In this document: one piece after another, positions 8,772-17,841 of the stretch
Layout: each line of letters starts with the position of its first letter
Numbering within the stretch: the stretch's first letter is position 1
Origin: Bacteroidales bacterium
GTDB taxonomy: Bacteria > Bacteroidota > Bacteroidia > Bacteroidales > Paludibacteraceae
Reading direction: 5' to 3'
Assembly (NCBI GenBank): GCA_004557405.1
Contig: SFDZ01000017.1
Location: forward strand, 1-64,000
Length of the DNA stretch: 64,000 nt
Translations under genes and position numbers: made by a program
The notes under the pieces: generated by a model
What the model saw: the letters and a program-made list of their open reading frames with translations, nothing else
What the model was told of the DNA's origin: nothing
Database searches by the model: none

Positions 8772-11267
8772 CTGTTCGCCGGTAATGCACAATTTTTGGT
8801 GTTCTTGGTCGCATACGACATGCAACACGGTGCCCGAATGCGTGGGCGTAGCCAATAGATATTCGGCCAACGGGTCTTCGAGATAGTTCTGAATGGCGCG
8901 TTTCAACGGGCGCGCGCCATATTGTATATCGTAACCTTTGTCGGCCAAAAAGTTTTTGGCTTCGTCGGTCAAGTGCAGTGTCAAACCGATGTTGCCAACG
9001 CGTTTATAGACATTGTCGAGTTCCAAATCGATGATTTTGCAAATGGCGTCGCGGTTCAACTGTTCGAAAATAATAACATCGTCGATGCGGTTCAAAAATT
9101 CGGGCGAGAATGTTTTCGATAGCGCTTTTTGTATCACACCTTGCGCATATTGTTCGCTCGAAGCGTTTGGCTGCACAAATCCGACACCGTGTCCAAATTC
9201 CTTGAGTTGGCGCGTTCCCACGTTCGATGTCATGATGATGATGGTGTTTTTGAAATCGATTTTGCGTCCCAAACTGTCAGTCAAATGACCTTCGTCCAGC
9301 ACTTGCAGTAGCATGTTGTAAACGTCGGCATGTGCTTTTTCTATCTCGTCGAGCAGCACGATGGAGTAGGGCTTGCGCCGCACTTTTTCGGTCAGTTGAC
9401 CGCCTTCTTCGTATCCTACATAGCCCGGAGGTGCGCCCACCAAACGCGATACGCTGAATTTTTCCATAAATTCGCTCATATCGACACGGATAATGGCATC
9501 GGCGCTGCCAAACATAATCTCGGCCAAACGTTTGGCCAGATAGGTTTTGCCGACGCCTGTCGGACCCAAAAAGATGAACGACCCTATCGGGCGGTTCGGG
9601 TCTTTCAGCCCCACGCGACTACGCTGAATCGAGCGCACAATCTTGGCGATGGCGGCATCTTGGCCGATGACTTGCCGTTGCAGGGTCTCCTTCATTTGTA
9701 GCAACCGCTCGCTTTCGGCTTGCGCTATGCGCTGCTCCGGCACGCCCGACATCATGGCCACAGTGGTTGCTACATCGTCGGCCGATACTGTTATACGCTC
9801 GTTGGCCGAGGATTGCATCCAAGCCTGTTTGGCCTGTTCCAACTGCTCGCTCATTTGGCGAATGACGTCGCGACATTCGGCGGCCATCTCATATTTTTGC
9901 GATGCCACAAGGGCATTCTTTTCGCGGTTTTTATCCTCGATTTGCTGTTCCAGCGCTTCGATGTGTGCCGGCACATGCAGATTTCTGATGTGCATGCGCG
10001 ACCCGACTTCGTCCAGCGCATCGATGGCTTTGTCGGGGAATGCGCGGTCGCTGATGTAGCGCGCCGTCAAATCGACACACGCCGCCAACGCCTCGGGTGA
10101 ATAGGTTACTTGGTGATGGTCTTCGTAGCGGAATTTGATGTTTTCGAGTATTTGCAAGGTCTCCTCTTTGGTGGTCGGTTCCACCATTATTTTCTGAAAA
10201 CGCCGCTCCAATGCACCATCTTTTTCGATGCTTTGGCGATATTCGTTCAATGTTGTGGCTCCGACGCACTGTATTTCGCCACGCGCCAAAGCCGGTTTCA
10301 GCATGTTGGCGGCATCGAGCGAACCCGAGGCGCCGCCGGCACCGACAATCGTGTGTATTTCGTCGATAAACAGAATGATGTTGGGATTTTTCTCCAACTC
10401 GTTCAGTATCGATTTCATGCGTTCTTCGAACTGTCCGCGGTACTTGGTGCCGGCCACGATGGACGCCATGTCGAGTGCCACTACGCGTTTGCCGAACAGC
10501 ACGCGCGATACTTTGCGTTGCACGATGCGCAGCGCTAATCCCTCGGCTATGGCCGATTTGCCGACACCGGGCTCGCCTATCAGCACAGGATTGTTCTTTT
10601 TGCGACGGCTCAGAATCTGCACCACGCGTTCTATCTCTTTCTCGCGCCCGACAATCGGGTCGAGTTTGTCCTCCATGGCCGCTTTGGTGATGTCTTTGCC
10701 AAACGAGTCGAGCACCGGCGTGTCGCTGCTGTTTTTGGGTGTCCCGGCCGTGGTTTGGGTGGCCGATTTCGAAGTCGGTTTTTCGTCTTCTGTGTCGTCT
10801 TCGTCGTTGAACACCGCTCCCATGCGCACATCGCGCCGTTCCGATACTTTGGCGCGCACGGCATCGTAGGTTACGCCTTGTTCGTTCAGCGCTTCGCACA
10901 CAATGCCTTCGCCGCATTTCAGAATAGCCAGTAACAAGTGGCGTGTGTCGGCTTCGCCGGCTGCCATGGCGCGTTGCTCAAGGTCTATCAGTTTGACGAC
11001 CCGGGTGGCGTTGGCATCGAACGTTATGTCGGACGGCACTGCACCATCGACCCGAATGGCATTTTCGATGCGCGCTTTCAATGCCGACATATCGACATGC
11101 AATGTGCGCAAGATGCCTACTGCGGTGGCGTTGTCGATGCGCAACAAACTGAGCAGCAGATGCTCGGGCGATACGGTCGCATTGCCCAATCGACCGGCTT
11201 CGTCGGCACTATATTTCAGTACACGAAGTAGGTGTTGCGAGTATTTTGAGTTTGGTATGTTTGTCAT
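8763..11267 (-). CDS. clpC: ATP-dependent Clp protease ATPase subunit, ClpC type
   Basis: AAA+ unfoldase that feeds ClpP or acts as a disaggregase. Over 834 residues the order is: a double Clp-N repeat (1-145), an acidic/Thr-rich linker (~150-185), the first AAA+ domain with GEPGVGKS at 231-238, a short middle segment with a UVR-like coiled coil (~450-485), and a second AAA+ domain with GPTGVGKT at 568-575 and VGAPPGYVGYEEGG. The short UVR-type middle region separates it from ClpB. Its ATG overlaps the stop of the preceding gene as ATGA (11264-11267), so it is last in a leftward operon. Confidence 0.93.
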   Translation of the reverse strand: MTNIPNSKYSQHLLRVLKYSADEAGRLGNATVSPEHLLLSLLRIDNATAVGILRTLHVDMSALKARIENAIRVDGAVPSDITFDANATRVVKLIDLEQRAMAAGEADTRHLLLAILKCGEGIVCEALNEQGVTYDAVRAKVSERRDVRMGAVFNDEDDTEDEKPTSKSATQTTAGTPKNSSDTPVLDSFGKDITKAAMEDKLDPIVGREKEIERVVQILSRRKKNNPVLIGEPGVGKSAIAEGLALRIVQRKVSRVLFGKRVVALDMASIVAGTKYRGQFEERMKSILNELEKNPNIILFIDEIHTIVGAGGASGSLDAANMLKPALARGEIQCVGATTLNEYRQSIEKDGALERRFQKIMVEPTTKEETLQILENIKFRYEDHHQVTYSPEALAACVDLTARYISDRAFPDKAIDALDEVGSRMHIRNLHVPAHIEALEQQIEDKNREKNALVASQKYEMAAECRDVIRQMSEQLEQAKQAWMQSSANERITVSADDVATTVAMMSGVPEQRIAQAESERLLQMKETLQRQVIGQDAAIAKIVRSIQRSRVGLKDPNRPIGSFIFLGPTGVGKTYLAKRLAEIMFGSADAIIRVDMSEFMEKFSVSRLVGAPPGYVGYEEGGQLTEKVRRKPYSIVLLDEIEKAHADVYNMLLQVLDEGHLTDSLGRKIDFKNTIIIMTSNVGTRQLKEFGHGVGFVQPNASSEQYAQGVIQKALSKTFSPEFLNRIDDVIIFEQLNRDAICKIIDLELDNVYKRVGNIGLTLHLTDEAKNFLADKGYDIQYGARPLKRAIQNYLEDPLAEYLLATPTHSGTVLHVVCDQEHQKLCITGEQKN

Positions 11268-11935
11268 TGAATAAAATATCCTTCAAATAGTTGTTGTGTG
11301 TAACGTTTTTCGGCTTCGGTGCGCAGATTGCGCATAAATTCCTGCATCCGCCATTCCACAATGTTGCGAAAACGTTTCTGTGTGATGAACAGGTTGAAAA
11401 ACCATCCGAAGCGCACATGTATCTGTATGCGCATTTCGCAGCGCGTATCCGATAGTGGTTTTACAAAAAACGTGCCATAGGCTTTTTTCAGGAACGAGTT
11501 CGAGTAAAATATGTCCACATCGACGCGTGTTGTGCCATCGGCCAATTTCGTTTGTAGCACGCGGCTGTCGAGTGCTATGTCGCGAAATGTGGTAACGCGC
11601 GATACTTCGATGTCGGCCACCATGTGGCACAAACCTGACATTTTGTCAAAGGTCGATTCTTTGATGGTTATCACCACTTCGTCGCGCTCGTCGTCGCCAC
11701 CTTGTCGCCCAAGCCCTTTGAATGCCCAAGTGAACAGTCGCTCGTAGTCCGATGTGATTTGTTCGACTAAATCGGCCACCACCGAATCGCATACCGACAG
11801 CGGCGCTGCAGCATCGACAGCACATTCGCTCACAAATTCGCCATCAACGTAACGCGTTGACAGATAGTCGGTTGCAGTTAAATTGACGGCTGTCAGCACA
11901 CCCAAAATGCAGAACAATATTCTTTTCACGCGCAA
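11264..11935 (-). CDS. Unrecognised exported protein upstream of clpC
   Basis: 223 residues with an N-terminal signal peptide (MRVKRILFCILGVLTAVNLT). No lipobox Cys is present. The body mixes strands and basic helices and ends in an Arg/Phe-rich stretch (RFRNIVEWRMQEFMRNLR). No family is assigned; a periplasmic START/SRPBCC-like fold is a weak guess. It is translationally coupled to clpC by an ATGA overlap. The upstream DUF4270 gene ends only 3 nt before its start. The pairing of an exported protein with a cytoplasmic unfoldase is odd and may reflect only co-transcription. Confidence 0.75.
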   Translation of the reverse strand: MRVKRILFCILGVLTAVNLTATDYLSTRYVDGEFVSECAVDAAAPLSVCDSVVADLVEQITSDYERLFTWAFKGLGRQGGDDERDEVVITIKESTFDKMSGLCHMVADIEVSRVTTFRDIALDSRVLQTKLADGTTRVDVDIFYSNSFLKKAYGTFFVKPLSDTRCEMRIQIHVRFGWFFNLFITQKRFRNIVEWRMQEFMRNLRTEAEKRYTQQLFEGYFIQ

Positions 11936-11938
11936 AGT

Positions 11939-13294
11939 TTAGAAACCGTTGTAAACCATCTTCAGCGACAGAGGCGACAAGCCGTTGGATGCACTGCGAA
12001 TACACACGCCGCCAAGCCGGCGCGAGGGAATGATGTACGACGAACTGCCTGATGTGTAGTATTCGACCGGCATCACTACAAACGTTTCGTCGTCGTTGGT
12101 TTTACCGTATTCGGGGCGCACTTCGTAGGTCATCATATAAGCCAAATCGAACGTGTAGGACTTGGCTACGCTGTCGTAGAGCGCCACCGAGGCTACCGAG
12201 TCGTACAACTGCGGCTCGTAGCGTCCGCTGATTACCTCATCGATGTGCGATTGGCGCACCAATACGAGTGCCGATGGCGGCTGCAGCGGATATTTTTCGG
12301 TTTCGGCGGCAACGGCTTCGGCCACCAGCACGGCGCTGTTCACGTTGTATAACGCATCGCCGACCCTATTGTTGATGTGCTTGCGAATGTCGCCTACCGG
12401 AATGCTCACGTGCGGAAATATGCCGGCCGGCGCTTTGACGCGCACCATGGTGTCGGCTGCCATCGATTCAGATGGTAACTCGCTGTGTTCGAAACGGTTG
12501 AGTTGGCGCACTTCGCGGTTCGATGGGAATATAATTGACGTGTTTATCGTTGCATCGACGCCGTCGCGTTTCACCGAATAGTGATAGAACAGGCGCATGT
12601 GTATTTGGTTGAAGTACACCATGGTCGATGCACCGTATTTGGTGGTGATGTACAAGCCCTTGAACTCGTTGTTGAAGGCTTCGAGCGATTCGTAGGCCTC
12701 GTGCGGCAATGCAAAAAAACGCTGCAACTGCTCGTCCGAAAATTTGTACCGAAACACGGGCAGATAGGTGTCGTCGTCGAGTACGGAATCCGGCAGGGTT
12801 TGGTCAATCGACGTTATCGTGCGTCGTCCCATCAGCACCGATTGGTCGGTGAAATCGGCAACGTTCAGGTCGGAGTAATAGGTCGTGTTATAGTCGATTG
12901 CCTGCTTGTTTATTTCGTAAATGCTGATTTCGAGAGGTGCATTTTCGCTACCAAACCATTTGTTGTAGTACATGAACAGCACCAGCGAGTCCGGCGTCGG
13001 GTTGAGCGAGTCGGGCGGAAATTCGTACGCAACGGGCGGCGCAAACTGTATCAACAAATCGGCTTTGGTCGATCCGTAGCGTTCGCTGTAGAACTCGCCA
13101 AGGGTCATGGCCGAAGTGTCGCATTGTGCCGAAATGGCGTGGGCGTGATAGTCGCGCGAGGCCACACCGAACGTGTCGATAAACAAGGCCACTTTGTCGT
13201 CGTCGGGCTGTACCACCAAACCGGTTTGGTTGGTGTCGGTGCACGCAGCCAGCAGTAGTGCCATGGCGAAAAATATGTTCAAACGGCGTTTCAT
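11939..13294 (-). CDS. DUF4270 family lipoprotein
   Basis: Secreted lipoprotein of a family restricted to Bacteroidota; function unknown. It has a 451-residue frame with a signal peptide and the lipobox LLLAACTDT (Cys18), so it is predicted to be anchored in a membrane from the periplasmic or outer side. The body begins with VALFIDTFGVAS and the YSERYGSTKADLLIQF segment typical of DUF4270. It follows the glycogen-synthase-like gene by 9 nt. I recall the same pairing from other Bacteroidales genomes. Confidence 0.85.
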   Translation of the reverse strand: MKRRLNIFFAMALLLAACTDTNQTGLVVQPDDDKVALFIDTFGVASRDYHAHAISAQCDTSAMTLGEFYSERYGSTKADLLIQFAPPVAYEFPPDSLNPTPDSLVLFMYYNKWFGSENAPLEISIYEINKQAIDYNTTYYSDLNVADFTDQSVLMGRRTITSIDQTLPDSVLDDDTYLPVFRYKFSDEQLQRFFALPHEAYESLEAFNNEFKGLYITTKYGASTMVYFNQIHMRLFYHYSVKRDGVDATINTSIIFPSNREVRQLNRFEHSELPSESMAADTMVRVKAPAGIFPHVSIPVGDIRKHINNRVGDALYNVNSAVLVAEAVAAETEKYPLQPPSALVLVRQSHIDEVISGRYEPQLYDSVASVALYDSVAKSYTFDLAYMMTYEVRPEYGKTNDDETFVVMPVEYYTSGSSSYIIPSRRLGGVCIRSASNGLSPLSLKMVYNGF

Positions 13295-13303
13295 CTGTTG
13301 TTG

Positions 13304-14128
13304 TTAGTCTAATTCGATGGCCGGACACAATTCGGCATACAACTGCATGTATTTGCGTTTGTAGTCTTCGGCGTAGGGTGCAAATCGCACGCCGCACGCT
13401 GCAGCGGCGGTTGCCGGCATATCCGATACTTTGGCGTCGGCAGCATCGACCACATCGACATGCTCGATGGCCAAACGTGTTACTGCGTCGTAATCGACTT
13501 TGGCCGTTTTGACGGTCTTGACATCGGCGGCCGACACACCTTTTGTAATCAGGTGTTTGGCAAATTCCTTGCCGAATTGGCTGGTAAATGCGTTATTGTA
13601 AACCGAATAGAGCACTTTGGCGTCTTGGAAAAACGGGTCGTCGCGGTAGGCGGTGCGCATGTAAAGCGGTATCAGAGCCGTCATCCAGCCGTGGCAGTGG
13701 ATAATGTCCGGTGTCCAACGCAGTTTTTTGATGGTTTCCAACACACCGCGCGCAAAGAAAATCATGCGGTCGTCGTTGTCGCCGAATTCTTTGCCATCGG
13801 TATCGACGGTCGTGCCGCGCCGACGGAAATAGTCGTCGTTGTCGATAAAATAGACCTGCATGCGTGCCGATGGCAACGAGGCAACTTTGATAATCAGCGG
13901 ATGGTCGCTGTCGTCGATTATCAGGTTCATGCCGGACAAGCGTTGTACCTCGTGCAACTGATTGCGACGCTCGTTGATTACGCCGTAACACGGCATAAAA
14001 ATGCGGATTTCACAACCTTGCTCCTGCACATATTGCGGCAATTCGCGACACACACGCGACACTACCGTTTCCGGCAGATAAGGCATCAATTCTTGTACAA
14101 TAAATAAAACTTTCACCGGTTCTCTCAT
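13304..14128 (-). CDS. Glycogen/starch synthase-like protein, N-terminal (GT5) domain only
   Basis: 274 residues beginning VKVLFIVQELMPYLPETVVS, the start of GT5 glycogen synthases. It continues through DGKEFGDNDDRMIFFARGVLE and PDIIHCHGWMTALIPLY. The C-terminal Rossmann domain with the donor-binding and catalytic residues of full-length GlgA (~480 residues) is absent, although the reading frame is intact. This short form is typical of Bacteroidales. A true transferase role is therefore doubtful; a regulatory or scaffold role is possible. First gene of a leftward four-gene unit ending in clpC. Confidence 0.85.
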   Translation of the reverse strand: MREPVKVLFIVQELMPYLPETVVSRVCRELPQYVQEQGCEIRIFMPCYGVINERRNQLHEVQRLSGMNLIIDDSDHPLIIKVASLPSARMQVYFIDNDDYFRRRGTTVDTDGKEFGDNDDRMIFFARGVLETIKKLRWTPDIIHCHGWMTALIPLYMRTAYRDDPFFQDAKVLYSVYNNAFTSQFGKEFAKHLITKGVSAADVKTVKTAKVDYDAVTRLAIEHVDVVDAADAKVSDMPATAAAACGVRFAPYAEDYKRKYMQLYAELCPAIELD

Positions 14129-14157
14129 GACGCTTCTTTTTAGAAAAAAATATTATG

Positions 14158-14189
14158 CAAAGATACGGAAAAAATGGCAATTACGCAAA
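14158..14189 (-). promoter_or_regulatory. Promoter of the glycogen-synthase-like/DUF4270/clpC unit
   Basis: TTTG at 14189-14186, a 20-nt spacer and TATCTTTG at 14165-14158, followed by CA. It lies 29 nt before the ATG at 14128. No further promoter of this form was seen before clpC. Confidence 0.75.
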
Positions 14190-14302
14190 TTTACCGCCAA
14201 AAACTTTTGTTTTATAATTGTAATGCGCTGAAAATTAGATATTTGAAAACTTTTTGCGAAAAATATCTTCGGGCAGATGCCGTAAGTTCGTGAAATTCTT
14301 TA

Positions 14303-14310
14303 TAACTTTG
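14303..14310 (+). promoter_or_regulatory. Promoter -7 element of the S9 peptidase gene
   Basis: TAACTTTG followed by CA, 19 nt before the ATG at 14330. No good TTG partner was found at the usual distance. Confidence 0.55.
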
Positions 14311-14329
14311 CAGCAAAATTTCGAACGAT

Positions 14330-16408
14330 ATGAAACTTAAACAAGCACTCCTTATGGCCACAACAGCCGTTCTAACAGCCTGTAACACAGGCGAAAATGC
14401 TAATCTGATAGGTAAAAGCGACCTACAACTCGACAGCGACCGCATGACACCGGAAGCCCTTTGGGCGCTGGGGCGCGTGAGCGATGCACAAGTCAGTCCC
14501 GACGGCCAACGTATATTATATGGTGTAACTTATTACAGCGTACCGGAAAACAAAAACAACCGCGAGATTTTTGTGATGAACAGCGACGGCACGCACGCAC
14601 AGCAAATCACACACTCCGCCCACAGCGAATATGCCGCCAAGTGGGTGAAAAACGGTGCAAAAATCGCTTTTCTCTCGGCCGAAAGTGGCGAAACGCAGGT
14701 GTGGGAGATGAATCCCGACGGCAGCAACCGCCAACAAATTACGCAGCATGACGGCGGCGTCAGCGATTTTAAGTACGCTCCCGACGACTCGAAAATTCTG
14801 TTCGTGGCCGATGTGAAATACGGCTCTCGCACAGTCGATAAATACCACGATTTGGACAAAGCCACCGGACGCGTTATCGACGAGTTGATGTATAAACATT
14901 GGGACGAATGGGTAGAGAGTGTGCCGCATCCGTTTTTGGTCGATTACGATGGCACAACGACCACCAACGAGCGCGATTTGCTCGAAGGCGAACCCTACGA
15001 ATGTCCCATGAAACCATTCGGCGGCGTGGAACAGTTGGCTTTCGCGCCCGATGGCAAAACCATAGCCTACACCTGCCGTAAAAAGACGGGCAAAGCCTAC
15101 GCCGAAAGCACCAACAGCGACATTTACCTGTACGACATCGCCACCGGCAAAACCGTCAAAAATCTGACCGAAGGCATGGCGGGCTACGATATTAACCCTA
15201 CATTCTCGCCCGACGGCACCAAAATCGCTTTCGAAAGTATGGAACACGACGGCTGGGAATCGGACAAAAACCGCCTGTTTGTCATCGACCTGACAACCGG
15301 CGAACGCACCGACATCAGCACCGCGTGGGACCAAAGTTGCGCCACACTTGCTTGGGATGGCTCCGGCGAAAACATCTACCTGACAAGTTGCCAACACGGC
15401 ACCACGCAAATATACCGCGCCAATGTGGCCGACAAAACCTTTACGCAAATCACGCACGGGCAGCACGACTACGAATCGGTAGCCGTGGCTGACGGAAAAC
15501 TCATAGGCATGCGCCACAGCATGAGCGCCCCGAACGACATCTATGCCATCGACCCGAACTCCGGCACCGAAACACAACTGTCGTTCGAAAACAAGGCGTT
15601 GCTCGACCAAATGACCTTCGGACGCGTAGAAGAACGCTGGATGGAAACCACCGACCACCAACAAATGCAGGTGTGGATTATCTATCCGCCACATTTCGAT
15701 GCTACCAAAAAATACCCGACCTTGCTCTACTGCGAAGGCGGACCGCAATCGCCTGTCAGCCAATTCTGGAGTTACCGCTGGAATTTTCAGATGATGGCCG
15801 CCAACGACTACATCATTGTGGCGCCCAACCGCCGCGGGCTCTATGGCTATGGCACCGATTGGCTCGAGCAGATTAGCGGCGACTACGGCGGACAGTGCAT
15901 GCGCGACTACTTCACCGCCATCGATACGTTTTGCCAAGAACCCTTTGTTGATACCGACCATTTAGGATGCGTCGGCGCAAGTTTCGGCGGCTATTCGGTC
16001 TATTGGATTGCCGGCCACCACAACGGCCGTTTCAAGGCATTCATCGCACACGATGGCATTTTCAACCTCGAACAGCAATACATCGAAACCGAAGAGATGT
16101 GGTTTGTGAACCGCGACCTTGGTGGCGCCTATTGGGAACGCGACAACGCCACCGCACAACGCAGTTATGCCAATTCGCCGCATCGCTTTGTCGATAAATG
16201 GGATACGCCGATTCTCTGCATCCACGGCGAAAAGGACTACCGCATTTTGGCCTCGCAAGGCATGAGTGCCTTCAACGCAGCCAAGTTGCGCGGCGTGCCG
16301 GCCGAACTGCTCATTTTCCCCGACGAAAATCATTGGGTGCTGCAACCGCAAAACGGCATTCTGTGGCAACGCACGTTCTTCGGCTGGCTCGACCGCTGGC
16401 TGAAATGA
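14330..16408 (+). CDS. S9-family serine peptidase lipoprotein (dipeptidyl-peptidase 5-like)
   Basis: Secreted peptidase of the prolyl oligopeptidase superfamily, probably clipping dipeptides from oligopeptides in the periplasm. The signal peptide ends in a lipobox-like VLTACNTG (Cys18). Residues ~45-430 hold WD40/PD40-type beta-propeller repeats (QVSPDGQRI, NPTFSPDGTKIAFES). The C-terminal alpha/beta-hydrolase domain carries the candidate triad S551 (GASFGGYS), D636 (HGEKDYRI) and H668 (DENHWVL). The 692-residue length fits Porphyromonas DPP5-like enzymes. Substrate specificity is inferred. It is monocistronic. Confidence 0.88.
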   Translation: MKLKQALLMATTAVLTACNTGENANLIGKSDLQLDSDRMTPEALWALGRVSDAQVSPDGQRILYGVTYYSVPENKNNREIFVMNSDGTHAQQITHSAHSEYAAKWVKNGAKIAFLSAESGETQVWEMNPDGSNRQQITQHDGGVSDFKYAPDDSKILFVADVKYGSRTVDKYHDLDKATGRVIDELMYKHWDEWVESVPHPFLVDYDGTTTTNERDLLEGEPYECPMKPFGGVEQLAFAPDGKTIAYTCRKKTGKAYAESTNSDIYLYDIATGKTVKNLTEGMAGYDINPTFSPDGTKIAFESMEHDGWESDKNRLFVIDLTTGERTDISTAWDQSCATLAWDGSGENIYLTSCQHGTTQIYRANVADKTFTQITHGQHDYESVAVADGKLIGMRHSMSAPNDIYAIDPNSGTETQLSFENKALLDQMTFGRVEERWMETTDHQQMQVWIIYPPHFDATKKYPTLLYCEGGPQSPVSQFWSYRWNFQMMAANDYIIVAPNRRGLYGYGTDWLEQISGDYGGQCMRDYFTAIDTFCQEPFVDTDHLGCVGASFGGYSVYWIAGHHNGRFKAFIAHDGIFNLEQQYIETEEMWFVNRDLGGAYWERDNATAQRSYANSPHRFVDKWDTPILCIHGEKDYRILASQGMSAFNAAKLRGVPAELLIFPDENHWVLQPQNGILWQRTFFGWLDRWLK

Positions 16409-16542
16409 TTGGCACGCGCAACCGCCGATTTTTGCAAAAAATATTCAACATGAGTAGATAAAACGATTTTTTCTCCCGCAAAAAAAAAGTTGCTGATTGG
16501 CGGCGTAAGGCACGATTTTTGTAAGAGTATGCGAAAAACCGC

Positions 16543-16911
16543 ATGGGTGTGAAACGTCTGTTTTATATAGTGTGCATCGTGGTGGCTGTGGTGGCCGGCC
16601 GGCAGCGTACGGCCGACGATGGGGCAGTGTGTGCTGCTCCTATGACATCGTTGCCGGCAATAGATGTGGCCAACGATTTGAACCACTTTGCCCTGCCTGC
16701 CGAAATCTGTGTCGTTCCGCCGGCACAAACGCTGTGTCAAAACAGGCGCGCATCGCACATACCCACATGCCACAATTATCTATCGGCCGGCCATGGCACG
16801 ATGTCGCACCATTGGCAGCAACGACAACAATTTGTGCTGCATTTGGCCACTACCACCGATGCTGTGGCTGCCCATCACTACATTTACGCGCTGCGGCGCA
16901 TTTTGCGTTAG
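16543..16911 (+). CDS. Small exported or membrane-anchored protein, unrecognised
   Basis: 122 residues starting with a hydrophobic segment (LFYIVCIVVAVVAG) that could be a signal peptide or single membrane anchor. A His/Cys/Ala-rich mature part follows and ends in YIYALRRILR. Two other frames are open over the same stretch, so coding status rests on the signal-like N-terminus and the neat end. No family is recognised. No convincing promoter was seen in the 134 nt after the peptidase gene. Confidence 0.45.
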   Translation: MGVKRLFYIVCIVVAVVAGRQRTADDGAVCAAPMTSLPAIDVANDLNHFALPAEICVVPPAQTLCQNRRASHIPTCHNYLSAGHGTMSHHWQQRQQFVLHLATTTDAVAAHHYIYALRRILR

Positions 16912-16941
16912 AAAGTTTTTTGTTTTGCGGTACACGCACGC

Positions 16942-16972
16942 GACCATCACCGCCGGCAAACGGCTGATGGTC
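16942..16972. other. Intergenic hairpin between the two small genes
   Basis: Imperfect stem-loop: 8 bp (16942-16949 with 16965-16972), a 2-nt bulge, 4 more bp and a 5-nt loop. No T-run follows, so it is either a weak terminator or a leader structure for the gene at 17030. Confidence 0.4.
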
Positions 16973-17029
16973 AGTTTGTTCGTTGTCTGAAATAAAAAAA
17001 TACAAAAACTTTTTAATTCAAAAAACATT

Positions 17030-17551
17030 ATGGCAAAAACAAAAATTTCGCCCACATTGCTCTGCGGCGAAGAGAATAACATCTCGAAAAAAATCTGTAT
17101 CAAAAAAATCGTTTTGGCACTTGCGTTGCTGTTGGCGGGAGGCGCTTTGTTCTTGATAATCAACCTGTTTGGCTTTCGGTCGGATTCGGCCTGGTTTTTC
17201 GCTTGCGGCTGTATCGGCATGTTGCTTATCATTTGGGGCGGTGCCAAACTGTGTTGCGACACCAAACACATGAGTTATCGCGGCAGCGTGCTCAGCGGAC
17301 ACATTATTTATCTGACCAACGGCACTACACACGATGCTATCCGTGCCATCGAACAGCACGATTGGGCGGCTTTGGCCAAACTTGTTACGCCGGCCGAGAG
17401 CGGTGCAAAAATAGAGTTGGTTGTTTCGGCCGACCGCCAATTTGCACGCTGCCAAGTGCTTACGTATGTGCCGTATCAATTTGAACCGGTGTCCGACGTG
17501 CTGTTTTTGACGCCCGCCGATGCCGAAGCCTTGCTGAATTTGGTTAAATGA
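17030..17551 (+). CDS. Small inner-membrane protein with two transmembrane segments, unrecognised
   Basis: 173 residues. Two hydrophobic helices (about residues 25-45 and 54-72) are separated by a short loop. They are followed by a ~95-residue soluble domain containing GSVLSGHIIYLTNG and ending ADAEALLNLVK, probably cytoplasmic. A clean terminator follows at once, supporting a real transcription unit. No known family is recognised. The TM-hairpin plus soluble-tail layout would suit a sensor or anchor, but this is speculation. Confidence 0.7.
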   Translation: MAKTKISPTLLCGEENNISKKICIKKIVLALALLLAGGALFLIINLFGFRSDSAWFFACGCIGMLLIIWGGAKLCCDTKHMSYRGSVLSGHIIYLTNGTTHDAIRAIEQHDWAALAKLVTPAESGAKIELVVSADRQFARCQVLTYVPYQFEPVSDVLFLTPADAEALLNLVK

Positions 17552-17570
17552 TGCCGGCCGGTGGCGATAA

Positions 17571-17606
17571 CGACCTAACATGTAGTGTGTTGGGTCGTTT
17601 TTTTTT
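17571..17606 (+). terminator. Terminator after the two-TM protein
   Basis: A 10-bp stem (17571-17580 with 17588-17597, one G-T pair), a 7-nt loop and a run of nine T. A textbook intrinsic terminator. Confidence 0.85.
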
Positions 17607-17637
17607 GCGTGATGGTCATTTTACGAGTTTTTACGTA

Positions 17638-17668
17638 TTGTTTTACAAAAAAAAATGTTGTATCTTTG
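17638..17668 (+). promoter_or_regulatory. Promoter of the first BspA-like gene, with a long leader
   Basis: TTG at 17638-17640, a 20-nt spacer and TATCTTTG at 17661-17668, followed by CA. The ATG is at 17842, so the leader is about 170 nt. The leader contains the purine word TTAGGAGG (17779-17786) far from any start. No known riboswitch was recognised in it. Confidence 0.7.
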
Positions 17669-17841
17669 CAACCGAAAATCATCTACAGACTCGAACCCTC
17701 CTCCGAAAATTTAACTTATATTCACATTTTTACTAAACCGACGACATGCGAAAACCGTGTGTCGCGCGGCTGTTTTGTGTTAGGAGGTTCCTGAACGTAA
17801 AATAATTATTTTAATTTTTAATACTTAAACTGATAAGACTT

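Noticed and set aside
13304..14128. Truncated or frameshifted glycogen synthase pseudogene
   Set aside because: The frame ends cleanly, the operon spacing is tight, and the short form is typical of Bacteroidales, so it is annotated as an intact short protein.
14516..15961. Open frame of about 480 codons antisense to the S9 peptidase
   Set aside because: Shadow frame caused by codon bias; the sense strand has an intact triad and lipobox.
17669..17841. Riboswitch or attenuator in the ~170-nt leader of LRR gene 1
   Set aside because: No known aptamer core, no terminator/antiterminator pair and no short leader peptide with a regulatory codon run were seen.
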